Assembly: GCA_023954715.1 (NCBI GenBank)
Contig: JAGSHD010000013.1
Coordinates: 1-64,000 of the forward strand
Length of the DNA stretch: 64,000 nt
Direction: 5' to 3'
Origin: Candidatus Cloacimonadota bacterium
GTDB lineage: Bacteria > Muiribacteriota > UBA6191
Under the pieces are notes generated by a model. It was not told the origin of the DNA. It made no database searches and saw only the letters and a program-made list of their open reading frames with translations. Position numbers and translations under genes: made by a program. Positions within the stretch are counted from its first letter, which is position 1. The number at the start of each line of letters is the position of its first letter. Positions 16,979 to 24,905 of this stretch are shown here, piece after piece.

Positions 16979-17873
16979 TTTCTCTCCTTTTTTGGAAGTG
17001 AAATAGGGGGGAGTATAGAAGGTTTTTGTCTTTATCATTTAGATCGTTATCAAAACTAACTACTCTTCTTTGTAGCATTTGTTCTACAAACTGCGGAAAA
17101 TATTTAAATTGAAAGCCACCACCAGATAGGTGAACCTCCTGTATAACTTGCTTATGAAGAGTTTCTTGAGTATGGATTACTTCATGTAAATTATTAAGTA
17201 GCTTTTTCAAAAAGGGCGAGACTTGTTGAAAAGCTTTAACTTTTTTTTGCGCTATATGGATAGAAGGTAGAAAAATAAAATAGGAGTTATCATCTTCAAT
17301 TTGAAAAGGTTTATCAAGATCATTTAATAAAAATCCATCAAAGTTTTTACTGCACAGCGAGCTATTTTGAAAGAAATCTAATACAACACCTTGTCGGATA
17401 ATAGCTAGGTTTAGAGAGCTATGAGAAAAGTTTACAAATAGTTTGAGGTCTGAGTCTTGTTTTGAAAGATCTATAATCTCTTGTAAGTCACAAGTTAAAG
17501 AGGATCCTAAATAGTCTATCTCTATTTGAGAGTATGAAAAGAGCTTATTGATTCTGTTTCTTAAATCTAAGCTAAGGTCGATTTCGAAATTGAAGTGTTT
17601 TTGGCTCTTTTTGTCTATTTGCGTATTAGGGCCGGCCTGATCTAAACATTCTACTTTATAATTAAAAAAGGATGAGGGTAATAGGCAATCTACAATTGTA
17701 TTTTTTAAAAAGGACAGCTTTTTGGATTGAAGGGCCTTTTCACATGACTTTAAGTAAGAGTTTAAGTCAAAACTATCATCCATATCTAAAGCAAGACCCA
17801 TAGTATGAATACCGTGCTTATCTTTTGATAAAACACGTATATGTTTTGTTCCTAAATCTAAAATAGTGTTCAT
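16965..17873 (-). CDS. Divergent actin-fold protein (PilM/FtsA-like)
   Basis: A 302-residue protein with weak but ordered actin/Hsp70-fold signatures. There is a phosphate-1-like ILDLGTKHIRVL (residues 4-15), a phosphate-2-like LFVNFSHSSLNLAIIRQGVVL segment near residue 140-160, and an adenosine-site HLSGGG near residue 250. It is shorter than FtsA (about 400) and PilM (about 350), and the phosphate-2 Asp-x-Gly is replaced by Asn-Phe-Ser, so nucleotide binding may be lost. It begins 3 bases after the ROK gene and overlaps the 38-residue membrane protein. A PilM-like membrane-assembly role is inferred. Confidence 0.6.
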   Translation of the reverse strand: MNTILDLGTKHIRVLSKDKHGIHTMGLALDMDDSFDLNSYLKSCEKALQSKKLSFLKNTIVDCLLPSSFFNYKVECLDQAGPNTQIDKKSQKHFNFEIDLSLDLRNRINKLFSYSQIEIDYLGSSLTCDLQEIIDLSKQDSDLKLFVNFSHSSLNLAIIRQGVVLDFFQNSSLCSKNFDGFLLNDLDKPFQIEDDNSYFIFLPSIHIAQKKVKAFQQVSPFLKKLLNNLHEVIHTQETLHKQVIQEVHLSGGGFQFKYFPQFVEQMLQRRVVSFDNDLNDKDKNLLYSPLFHFQKRRENGLA

Positions 17874-17876
17874 TTT

Positions 17877-18869
17877 TTACAAGGCTAGGATGCTACCATC
17901 ATCCTGAATCAAATGAAGATGAGATGCACCAATAATACCACCATCGTTGCCGAGGTTAGTAGGTACAATAGTTAGTTTTTCTAAGGCACTAGGTATAGAA
18001 CGCTCTTGTATTGTTTTGATCATAGGTTGAATTAATATATCTCCAAGATTAGCCAATCCACCACCATAGCTGATAACTTCAGGGTTTAATAAGTTGATAA
18101 TATTAGTGATCCCTACACCGATAAAGTAAGCTGTTTTTTCAACTAAAGCGATGGCATCTTTATTTCCGGATAAAGCAAGTTCACCAACTAACTTACCATC
18201 TACAGAGTTAGCTCCATTTAGTGCCTCATAAAATCTTTCTTCTGAGGTGTTTGCTTTAAATTGTGATTGTACATCTGCTAGTTCTTGACCATATCGACCT
18301 AGTGCTGTCCCAGAAGCAAAATATTCATAAATACCTCGATTTCTACTTGATGCTAGAGGGCCATCATGCTGAATGGATATATGTCCGATTTCACCAGCAG
18401 AGTTTGATGCTCCACGGATGATCTTATTTTGAAGAATTAATCCAGACCCGATTCCGGTACCTAAAAACACATTGATATAACTGCTAGGGCGACTTTTTAA
18501 GCCAAAAAGATATTCACCCACTGTTGCTGCTCTTACATCATTGTCTACAGTAACAACAATATTTTGAAAAGCTTCTTTTAAGTCACGACCAATTTCAACA
18601 TTTCTCCAACCTAGGTTAGGAGCGTGAAAAATTTTACCCGTATTGAGTTCGATTTGACCAGCACAACCAATGCCGATGTTTTTTAGATCAGAAATCTGTA
18701 AATTGTTAGAGTCAAAAAAAGTTTGTATCTCATGGATTAATTGTTTGATATAGTCATTATACCCAGTAGATGCACTAGGAAACTCATGTCGGTGAGTCAC
18801 TTTACCGCTTTTATCTACTATACCAAATGCAGTTTTTGTTCCGCCTAAATCAATTCCGAGTGAAGCCAT
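17877..18869 (-). CDS. ROK family sugar kinase (glucokinase-like) lacking the zinc cysteines
   Basis: A 330-residue ROK kinase likely to phosphorylate a hexose. Seen are the ATP-binding IDLGGTKTAFGIVD (residues 5-18), the catalytic VDNDVRAATVGEY (Asp near residue 110), the glycine-rich FLGTGIGSGLIL and the GEIGHISI motif. After that His, ROK kinases normally have a CxCGxxGCxE zinc motif. Here the equivalent stretch is LASSRNRGIYEYF, with no Cys, although the final Glu is kept. The gene heads a coupled run (ROK, actin-like, microprotein, helical-repeat, PHP) and has a palindrome at its promoter. Substrate not predictable. Confidence 0.88.
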   Translation of the reverse strand: MASLGIDLGGTKTAFGIVDKSGKVTHRHEFPSASTGYNDYIKQLIHEIQTFFDSNNLQISDLKNIGIGCAGQIELNTGKIFHAPNLGWRNVEIGRDLKEAFQNIVVTVDNDVRAATVGEYLFGLKSRPSSYINVFLGTGIGSGLILQNKIIRGASNSAGEIGHISIQHDGPLASSRNRGIYEYFASGTALGRYGQELADVQSQFKANTSEERFYEALNGANSVDGKLVGELALSGNKDAIALVEKTAYFIGVGITNIINLLNPEVISYGGGLANLGDILIQPMIKTIQERSIPSALEKLTIVPTNLGNDGGIIGASHLHLIQDDGSILAL

Positions 18870-18899
18870 TATATAATCCTATTGAAAACTCTTTTATAC

Positions 18900-18936
18900 A
18901 TTATAATCATGAAAGTTATTGTTAATAACTTTCATG
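18900..18936 (-). promoter_or_regulatory. Perfect palindrome overlapping the ROK operon promoter
   Basis: Two exact 13-base arms (CATGAAAGTTATT and AATAACTTTCATG, 18908-18920 and 18924-18936) flank a GTT spacer. On the minus strand they are followed at once by a TATAAT (18905 down to 18900), with a weak TTATTA -35 located inside the palindrome. There is no T-run, so it looks more like an operator covering the promoter than a terminator for pheS. Confidence 0.55.
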
Positions 18937-18949
18937 GTATCTCGCTAAC

Positions 18950-19957
18950 TTACGCTTTAATAAACTGTTTTAGAAATCTTAAGTCGTTTTCATAAAATAA
19001 ACGAATATCTGTAATAGCATACTTTAGCATTGCAATCCGCTCAATTCCAACTCCAAATGCCCAACCAGAGTAAACGTCAGGGTCTATTCCAACTCCTGTA
19101 AGTACATTTGGGTCCACCATTCCGCATCCTAATATCTCGATCCATCCTGTATTTGAGCATAGTCGGCAACCTTTGCCATTGCATTTAAAACAAGAAACAT
19201 CCATTTCTGCTGAAGGCTCTGTAAATGGGAAGAAGCTAGGGCGAAATCGAACCGCTCGCTCTTGACCAAACAACTCGTGTATTAACATCCTAAGAATGTA
19301 TTTAAGATGTCGAAAGTTGATATCTTTATCAACCATTAATCCTTCGATTTGATGAAACACAGGGCTGTGAGTTACATCATGATCGACTCGAAAGACCTTA
19401 CCAGGGGCAACAATTCGAATTGGTGGTTTTTGGTTTTCCATGGTTCGAATTTGAATCCCTGATGTTTGCGTCCGAAGTACATGTTTTTCATCGATGAAAA
19501 ATGTATCTTGAGTGTCTCTAGCTGGATGATGCTCGGGAATATTTAACGCTTCAAAGTTGTAATAATCATTTTCAATTTCAGGGCCTGTTTCAACAGCAAA
19601 ACCAAGCTTTTTGAAGATATGAGTCAAATCTTGGATCGTTTGTGTGATGGGATGAAGTGTACCAGTTTTAGTTTGTAAACCTGGCATACTTAAATCTATG
19701 CTAGTTGAACCTTTGTTTTCAAAAGACTCCACAAGATTGAAAAGCTTATCCTGAATTTTGACTTTTAATTCATTAACCTCTTTACCAAAGGTCTTTTTTT
19801 CTTCGATGGGAAGGTCCTTAATTGTTTTTAGTAAGCCAGGAACAATCCCTTGCTTTCCAATAAACTTACCTTTTAAAGTCAAGGCGTCTTTAGTGCTTTT
19901 AATTTTTGAAGACTCTTCGTTGAGATCATTCCAGATTGTCTCAAGTTTGGGATTCAT
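18950..19957 (-). CDS. pheS: Phenylalanyl-tRNA synthetase alpha subunit
   Basis: Catalytic subunit (335 residues) of the alpha2-beta2 synthetase for tRNA-Phe. An N-terminal coiled coil (about 1-85) precedes the class II core. Seen are the HHPARDTQDTFF block, the motif 2 region RVDHDVTHSPVFHQIEGL, EPSAEMDV, CFKCNGKGC...CSNTGWIEILGCGMV and the motif 3 region GWAFGVGIERIAML. The ATG at 19957 is chosen because AAAGG lies 7 bases upstream; the in-frame ATG at 19972 has no such site. The beta-subunit gene pheT, usually next door, is not in the window. Confidence 0.95.
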   Translation of the reverse strand: MNPKLETIWNDLNEESSKIKSTKDALTLKGKFIGKQGIVPGLLKTIKDLPIEEKKTFGKEVNELKVKIQDKLFNLVESFENKGSTSIDLSMPGLQTKTGTLHPITQTIQDLTHIFKKLGFAVETGPEIENDYYNFEALNIPEHHPARDTQDTFFIDEKHVLRTQTSGIQIRTMENQKPPIRIVAPGKVFRVDHDVTHSPVFHQIEGLMVDKDINFRHLKYILRMLIHELFGQERAVRFRPSFFPFTEPSAEMDVSCFKCNGKGCRLCSNTGWIEILGCGMVDPNVLTGVGIDPDVYSGWAFGVGIERIAMLKYAITDIRLFYENDLRFLKQFIKA

Positions 19958-19972
19958 TCGGATACCTTTCAT

Positions 19973-20402
19973 TGAAAGTGTGATTAGATTTTGTGGGGCA
20001 TATTATACATTCTTAAAATGCAGATTGCCCGACTTTTTTAAGATGGGATAAAATTATTCGTTTTTTACCTATAATTCAATATATTTTAATGAAAAGGTGA
20101 AGGTAGAAAGAATTTTAAGCGTCTGAACCGCCTTGAGGGATAGTAATACCTTGCATAAATGGGGCTATATTTTGCTTATTTCTGTTAAATGGTCAAGTTA
20201 AATCGTTAGAATTAAATTATTACTTGAGACTATGATCTTGGTTCGTTATCATGGTGTCCAATTGATTTAGTTCAGTCTTAGATAGCAGGTTAGAAATTAC
20301 TTTTAGGTGTTTTGACTTAGACTATCTAATAATTTTACTAAGCTTTCAGATTAAACTTAGTAAACTATCTACTCAAATATCTTTTGATAGAAGGATTGTA
20401 TT
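19973..20402. other. Divergent intergenic region with an inverted repeat
   Basis: About 430 bases between divergent genes. It holds a 9-bp inverted repeat TTTACTAAG/CTTAGTAAA (20334-20342 and 20356-20364) between a TTGACT (20312-20317) and the next gene, possibly an operator. AAGGA before 20403 is a ribosome binding site. A short coding-like stretch on the minus strand (20115-20192) is listed separately. I find no riboswitch I can name. Confidence 0.45.
20115..20192 (-). pseudogene. Possible gene remnant: 25-codon coding-like tail
   Basis: Read on the minus strand this stretch gives 25 sense codons and a TAA. The text looks protein-like, ending in APFMQGITIPQGGSDA, and is richer in G+C than its surroundings. 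It is cut off upstream by a TGA (20193-20195) and lacks a credible start except an internal ATG that would give 13 residues. It may be the surviving 3' end of a lost gene, a tiny peptide, or chance. Confidence 0.25.
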
Positions 20403-20798
20403 ATGGAAGTTTGGGATACGATTAAAGAGGGTTTTAAAAAGTCTTTTGGTGAGGTTGAGCTCAAAGCAAAAGAGCTCAAAGAAAACCTCAATGAAGAGTT
20501 TCAAGTATTGAAACTGAGACGTGAACTCGACTCCGTTACAAAAGAGATAGATTTAGTCCATCAAAAAATGGGAGAGTTAATCCATCAAAAAATGGATGCT
20601 AAGCAAGAAATCTCCGTGGATCTTTTCAAAAATGATATATCTTACATGGATTCACTCAAAGAAAAGCACATCAATATTCAAAAACAAATGAATTATTATT
20701 ATCAAGAGAAACGAGACTCTAGCCAAGTTGCTGGGGAGATTGTCATCGATAAAAAAGATATGGTAACAGACACATCAGACCCAAAAGAGGAGAAATAG
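20403..20798 (+). CDS. Small coiled-coil protein of unknown function
   Basis: A 131-residue soluble, charged protein. It is almost wholly predicted helix, with heptad-like patterns from about residue 10 to 105 (for example LRRELDSVTKEIDLVHQKMG), and has an acidic tail. AAGGA precedes the ATG. Its stop overlaps the GTG start of prs by one base, so the two form an operon. No family recognised; it resembles general cytoplasmic coiled-coil helper proteins only in composition. Confidence 0.75.
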   Translation: MEVWDTIKEGFKKSFGEVELKAKELKENLNEEFQVLKLRRELDSVTKEIDLVHQKMGELIHQKMDAKQEISVDLFKNDISYMDSLKEKHINIQKQMNYYYQEKRDSSQVAGEIVIDKKDMVTDTSDPKEEK

Positions 20799-21748
20799 TG
20801 GTCCGTTTAAAAATATTTAGTGGTAGATGGGGAAAAAGTCTAAGTGAAGAAATTTGTCAAAAGCTTGGAGTAACCATTGGTAAGTCATCAACGGTAAAGT
20901 TTAAAAACGGAAACTCTTTTGTAAAAATTGAAGAGAATGTTAGAGACATGGATTGTTTTTTAATCCATTGTATTGGTGAAAATGTCAACGATGATGTAAT
21001 GGAAATGTTAATCATGGTAGATGCACTAAGAAGAGCATCAGCAAAACGAATCACTGTTGTTGTGCCATATTTTTTCTATGCTAGATCAGATAAAAAAGAT
21101 CAGCCTAGAATCTCAATCACTGCAAGACTCTTAGCAGACTTACTTGAAGCAGCTGGAATCGATAGAGTTTTAACTATGGACCTGCACTCAGAGCAAATTA
21201 TGGGCTTTTTCAAAAAACCTGTAGATCAAGTTTCTGGTCTATCTGTTTTATGTCAGTATTTTGCAGACAAAAACTTAGAAAACTTAGTCGTGGTAGCACC
21301 GGATGCTGGTGGAGCCAAACGAGCAAGGACTTTCTCCTGGGCTTTAGATGCAGGTTTAGCTATTATCGATAAAAAACGAATTGGCAACGAAGATAAAACG
21401 GTTTCCTCTGGTATTATCGGAGATGTAAGAGATAAAACAGCGATCATTATTGATGATGAAATCGATACCGGTGGCTCCATCGTAAATTCAATTGAAATGC
21501 TATTAGAAGCAGGAGCAAAAGAAGTATACGCAGCTTGTACTCATCCAGTATTTTCAGCAACTGCTGTTGAAAAGATGCAAGGTTGTAAGGCTACTGAAGT
21601 GGTAGTGACTAACTCTGTTCCTATTCGAAAAGACTATGATGAAAAGAAAATTGTAGTACTTACAGTTGCCGATGTTTTATCCAAATCGATTAACTCCATT
21701 CATTCAGGGACTTCTGTTTCGAGTGTGCTAGATAAATACAAATATTGA
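20798..21748 (+). CDS. prs: Ribose-phosphate pyrophosphokinase (PRPP synthetase)
   Basis: Makes PRPP from ribose 5-phosphate and ATP for nucleotide, His and Trp synthesis. It has 316 residues, typical for class I. Seen are the catalytic flexible loop region PYFFYARSDKKDQPR (about 88-102), the divalent-metal region MDLHSEQIMGFF (about 127-138), and the PRPP-binding loop IIIDDEIDTGGSI (about 211-223). A GTG start at 20798 follows GAGGAG by 5-6 bases and overlaps the upstream stop. Its own stop is followed by unusual intergenic DNA (hairpin element and IS-like end). Confidence 0.95.
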   Translation: MVRLKIFSGRWGKSLSEEICQKLGVTIGKSSTVKFKNGNSFVKIEENVRDMDCFLIHCIGENVNDDVMEMLIMVDALRRASAKRITVVVPYFFYARSDKKDQPRISITARLLADLLEAAGIDRVLTMDLHSEQIMGFFKKPVDQVSGLSVLCQYFADKNLENLVVVAPDAGGAKRARTFSWALDAGLAIIDKKRIGNEDKTVSSGIIGDVRDKTAIIIDDEIDTGGSIVNSIEMLLEAGAKEVYAACTHPVFSATAVEKMQGCKATEVVVTNSVPIRKDYDEKKIVVLTVADVLSKSINSIHSGTSVSSVLDKYKY

Positions 21749-21819
21749 GTTGTTTGTGGTGGCGATGGGGTAGGGCTTTTGTTGCTTGGTCTTAAGCGAT
21801 GGCATTGTCTTCGTTGTGG

Positions 21820-21914
21820 CATTATTTTAATGCGGTCGTCACTGGATGGCGTCTTTTCCTTTTTCTTTATTTTTTCGAGTAGTAAACTACTAGTCAAAAA
21901 TAAGACAAGGAAAA
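21820..21914. repeat. Hairpin element, copy A
   Basis: An imperfect inverted repeat with arms of about 30 bases (21854-21883 and 21886-21914) and a 2-base loop. Its core is TTTTTTCGAGTAGT-AA-ACTAC. The same core and the same arm length occur at 58415-58474, and both copies are preceded by a related stretch starting CATTATT. The region 21749-21819 between prs and the element shows no gene I believe. Confidence 0.6.
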
Positions 21915-21982
21915 TACACTCATCCATTGAGACCTGTGTTTGGTTGAAGGTTTCAAGGATGATATTTTGGGTTTACAGAGTT

Positions 21983-22034
21983 TGTTAACGCAAGTTAGAA
22001 GTGTCCTATGTTCCACAATTTAGAAATGTCCTAT
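21983..22034 (+). mobile_element. Solitary terminus resembling an IS21-family end
   Basis: The sequence begins TGTTAACGCAAG and carries two direct repeats, TTAGAAGTGTCCTAT (21995-22009) and TTAGAAATGTCCTAT (22020-22034), 25 bases apart. IS21-family ends begin with TG and contain multiple internal repeats of this kind. No IstA/IstB gene and no matching opposite end are seen in the window, so this would be a remnant or a decayed insertion. The following 22035-22261 is AT-rich with no other feature. Confidence 0.4.
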
Positions 22035-22261
22035 TTCTTACTTTTTCTAATAATACGACAAGGTAAAAAGTTATACGGTTTTTTTATTTAAAAGATATAA
22101 TATACAAAGCCAATTCTAATACCGAGACAATATCGCTATAGCTCTTTTTCTAAAACTTTAACAATAATAGCTTGGACCAAAAAGGCATTGAAAAATCAAA
22201 GGTATTAAATTATCAATATAATATGTGTGTTAATTATATTCTGCGAACGGACTAAAAGTAG

Positions 22262-22702
22262 ATGAAATGTTATTATCATAATGAATTAGATGGCATTGCT
22301 ATGTGTGGTTGGTGTAGTCGTGCATTATGTACTTCTTGTGCTACTGAGGTGATGCATGGACTTGCCTGTAAAGATAAATGTGAAACTTCATTGAAAGAAG
22401 CATATGAGTTAAATGAGTTTAGTAAAGAAATGGTGAGAAAGGCTATGAAAAGCTCTAACATCAATGTTCAAACATTAAGTACAGTAAGCTATATATATTA
22501 CTCTTATTTTGTAGCAGGAATAATTTCAGGTTCAGGATTTTTATATGTTGGTATTAGAGATTATCTAGATACAAATGATAGTTCGTATCTTATGTTTGCT
22601 GGATTAGGTCTATTTTTATTCTTAATGGGATGCGTTTTCTTTTGGATAGCATCCAGACATAGCATAGAGTCAAAATCTCTAGAATCTATCAAAGAAGAAT
22701 AA
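22262..22702 (+). CDS. B-box-type zinc-finger membrane protein
   Basis: A 146-residue protein. Residues 1-42 form a bacterial B-box-like zinc finger (CYYHNELDGIAMCGWCSRAL, then CTSCATEV and a further Cys pair). A helical linker and two membrane spans follow (about residues 80-102 and 110-131). Both termini should be on the same side, probably the cytoplasm. The family is common in bacteria but its function is not established. This is the first gene of a run of small genes after the IS-like remnant. Confidence 0.75.
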   Translation: MKCYYHNELDGIAMCGWCSRALCTSCATEVMHGLACKDKCETSLKEAYELNEFSKEMVRKAMKSSNINVQTLSTVSYIYYSYFVAGIISGSGFLYVGIRDYLDTNDSSYLMFAGLGLFLFLMGCVFFWIASRHSIESKSLESIKEE

Positions 22703-22784
22703 AATTCCACAAAAAAGAGTTGTTTATAAAATAGCCTCAATTACTTGAAAACTTCATATAGTTTAGTAAATAATTGGAGAGAAA

Positions 22785-23048
22785 ATGACAAGTTCAAATA
22801 ATAATATAATGTCAGCAGATGACATAGCTTCGTTGGTAGCTAAAACTGGAGATTCTTCTCGACCTGCAATAAAATCACTCCAATCAATAGAAGACTTACA
22901 AAAGTATTTGGTAAAAAAAGAAGAACGAATTCAAGAGTATAGAGGTATGTTTACTCAAGAGTCTCACGCTCTATCATTTTTTAATGATAAAAATGGAGAA
23001 ACAATTCTCCATGAAATAAAGAAAATAACGTATCGCCAATTAAAATAG
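22785..23048 (+). CDS. Small soluble protein of unknown function
   Basis: An 87-residue polar protein with a good ribosome binding site (GGAGAG, 6 bases before ATG). There is no signal, span or recognised motif; residues 38-65 look helical and charged. It lies 83 bases after the zinc-finger membrane gene and 11 bases before a small zinc-ribbon gene, so it is probably co-transcribed with them. Confidence 0.6.
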   Translation: MTSSNNNIMSADDIASLVAKTGDSSRPAIKSLQSIEDLQKYLVKKEERIQEYRGMFTQESHALSFFNDKNGETILHEIKKITYRQLK

Positions 23049-23059
23049 GTAATCTAACT

Positions 23060-23230
23060 TTGACGAACTTTTCTTATTGCCCAGATTGTAATAAGGCATT
23101 CACATGGGAGGAATTAAAAAGTTATTATAGCTCTCCTCATGTGCCAAAAGGTTATACTATGGTAGAGATAGTAAGAAAAGATACTAGAGTACAATGTGAT
23201 GTTTGTCAGACTTTTTTATGCCTAGCTTAG
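23060..23230 (+). CDS. 56-residue zinc-ribbon-like protein (TTG start)
   Basis: Between two other small genes the sequence encodes a 56-residue product from a TTG at 23060 to a TAG at 23228-23230. It contains SYCPDCNKAF and VQCDVCQTFLC, a two-knuckle CxxC...CxxC pattern typical of small zinc ribbons. AGGT lies 9 bases before the TTG; no ATG is available in the open stretch. It overlaps the next gene by 13 bases. The cysteine spacing makes chance unlikely. It could be free-standing or the tail of a longer ancestral gene. Confidence 0.55.
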   Translation: MTNFSYCPDCNKAFTWEELKSYYSSPHVPKGYTMVEIVRKDTRVQCDVCQTFLCLA

Positions 23231-23517
23231 TTTTAGAAGATAGCTCTCCCGTAAGTGAATTTCAGTTTTTATGTAGAAGCCAAACATTAGATGCTATTGA
23301 AGAGTATTTGCCATATCCTGTACTCACTAAAAAACCAGAAAATTTAGTTTTTGGGAAAAACTCTAAAATTAAGGCAATTAAACAAGATATTACTATTGAA
23401 AATATTCAAGATAATACCACTTTATTAATGAATTTTTTGCAATATACTCCATACGAGCAAACTATAAAAATGATGTCATCTGATTATCAAAATATGCTTG
23501 TTTTTGGTGGTTTTTAA
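23218..23517 (+). CDS. Small protein of unknown function
   Basis: A 99-residue acidic protein from the ATG at 23218 (a TTG at 23203 in the same frame is possible). It overlaps the zinc-ribbon gene by 13 bases, consistent with coupling. It has no signal, span or recognised motif. Size, composition and company resemble immunity-type small proteins, which is contextual inference only. 23518-23708 after it holds nothing I can identify. Confidence 0.55.
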   Translation: MPSLVLEDSSPVSEFQFLCRSQTLDAIEEYLPYPVLTKKPENLVFGKNSKIKAIKQDITIENIQDNTTLLMNFLQYTPYEQTIKMMSSDYQNMLVFGGF

Positions 23518-23708
23518 AGCCTATTTTCAGTTAAATACGGTCTATTTTTTGACAATTTGAATTCTGAAAATTGGATCTCTGTAAAACCTCATGAACACTA
23601 GGTTTTTCTTTCAACTGCGTATAACTGTCATTATGTTATATGTAGCTTTCGTTTGAAAATGTAAGGGTTTATCTCTTAATTTAAAAGTTGATTGCTAGTT
23701 AGTTTTTT

Positions 23709-24815
23709 CTACTCATGAATTAAAACCTCTTCTTTTAGCTCGAAAAACTTTTCAAATGGTTTAGTAAATTTAGTAGATAGAAAGGCAAGCGAACAATTTA
23801 GCTCTGCCATGTTCTCAGTGTTTTTGGTAATTACATATTTTGGATAGAAAACTCCTGCTATAAAGGTAATCATCCTTGAAACCAAGCTATTTTTAGAATA
23901 ACCTTGTTTATTATGATAATCCTCAAGGGAGTATTCTAGTTCGCTGTATGATTGAGACTTTTTGTATAGTTCAATTTCATTTTTCAGGTGCATTTTTTGT
24001 AATTGGATAGTTTTGTTATAAGCCTCATATAAAAAATAGAGACACCATTCGTATAAACGGCCTTCTTTATTAAAGTTATCTTTCATGAACTCCATCATAG
24101 CGTTGTATTGTGTCTGTTGAAATTCAGCATATGTAGTTTTTAAATAAAACTCATAGTCTAAATCATTTTTAAGCATGGGTTTTAATAAATTGATTAAATA
24201 TTTGGAATTTTTGGTAGTAAGGCTACTTTGCTCCATCGCAGTTAGGACAGAAGTTAAAACTTTGCTCTTTAATCCAAGAGAAGCAACTTGAGGGATGGTG
24301 CTAAGATATGGTTTTTTCATCCCAGGCATGTGCTCTATTGACTGAGCTAAAGTATATGCAGCTACATAGTGTTTTATTGCTTGCTTTTGATTTTTAGTTT
24401 CTAAGTTTTGTTCAGCTAAAAATATTAAAAGTCTAATTTGATTTTTGATGGGATAAAAGTTAATTTTTGGAAATATTCTGAGTTTTCCTACCTCAGCAAT
24501 CTCAATAGGGAAGATTGGAGATTTTCTTGGTTTTGAGATTTTTAATGTGTTTAGGCTTTTACTTAGTGAATGAATCTTAGTTGCGAACTTTTGATTGGAA
24601 AGTAATTTAGCAACCTGATCATCACTGAGTTTGACTTGAATTTGTGATGGTTGGAATTGTTGAAATAAAAAGGCTTCGGATTTAGGTTTGTTTTGAGAGT
24701 TGAAAACGGACTGACGGATCTCGGTAGGTATACTAAAATCAGTTACAAAAAACCAAAACACTAAGTTAAGTGTTCCTAAAATCATGATTAGGCTAATAAA
24801 TTTTGATATGCTCAT
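23709..24815 (-). CDS. Membrane-anchored protein of unknown function
   Basis: A 368-residue protein with one N-terminal hydrophobic anchor (about residues 5-25, ISLIMILGTLNLVFWFFVT) and a long helical extracytoplasmic part. It includes a TPR-like stretch near 130-155 (LAEQNLETKNQKQAIKHYVAAY). No cleavage site is clear. It is transcribed opposite to the small genes around it and divergently from the barstar-like gene, with only 90 bases between starts. No family recognised. Confidence 0.7.
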   Translation of the reverse strand: MSISKFISLIMILGTLNLVFWFFVTDFSIPTEIRQSVFNSQNKPKSEAFLFQQFQPSQIQVKLSDDQVAKLLSNQKFATKIHSLSKSLNTLKISKPRKSPIFPIEIAEVGKLRIFPKINFYPIKNQIRLLIFLAEQNLETKNQKQAIKHYVAAYTLAQSIEHMPGMKKPYLSTIPQVASLGLKSKVLTSVLTAMEQSSLTTKNSKYLINLLKPMLKNDLDYEFYLKTTYAEFQQTQYNAMMEFMKDNFNKEGRLYEWCLYFLYEAYNKTIQLQKMHLKNEIELYKKSQSYSELEYSLEDYHNKQGYSKNSLVSRMITFIAGVFYPKYVITKNTENMAELNCSLAFLSTKFTKPFEKFFELKEEVLIHE

Positions 24816-24905
24816 AAGTACACTATACTCTAAAGAGGATAATAGTCTATAAAAGTCCTAATAAAAGGTGCCTTTTTAACAAAGATATAAAGAAATTTGA
24901 TAATT

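Noticed and set aside
20040-20170. Riboswitch before the coiled-coil/prs operon
   Set aside because: I could not match conserved cores of purine, PRPP, guanidine or cyclic dinucleotide riboswitches; the conserved-looking part reads better as a protein tail on the other strand.
21700-21988. ORFs of 69-75 residues on both strands
   Set aside because: They overlap the hairpin element and the prs end, have no ribosome binding site and give odd compositions.
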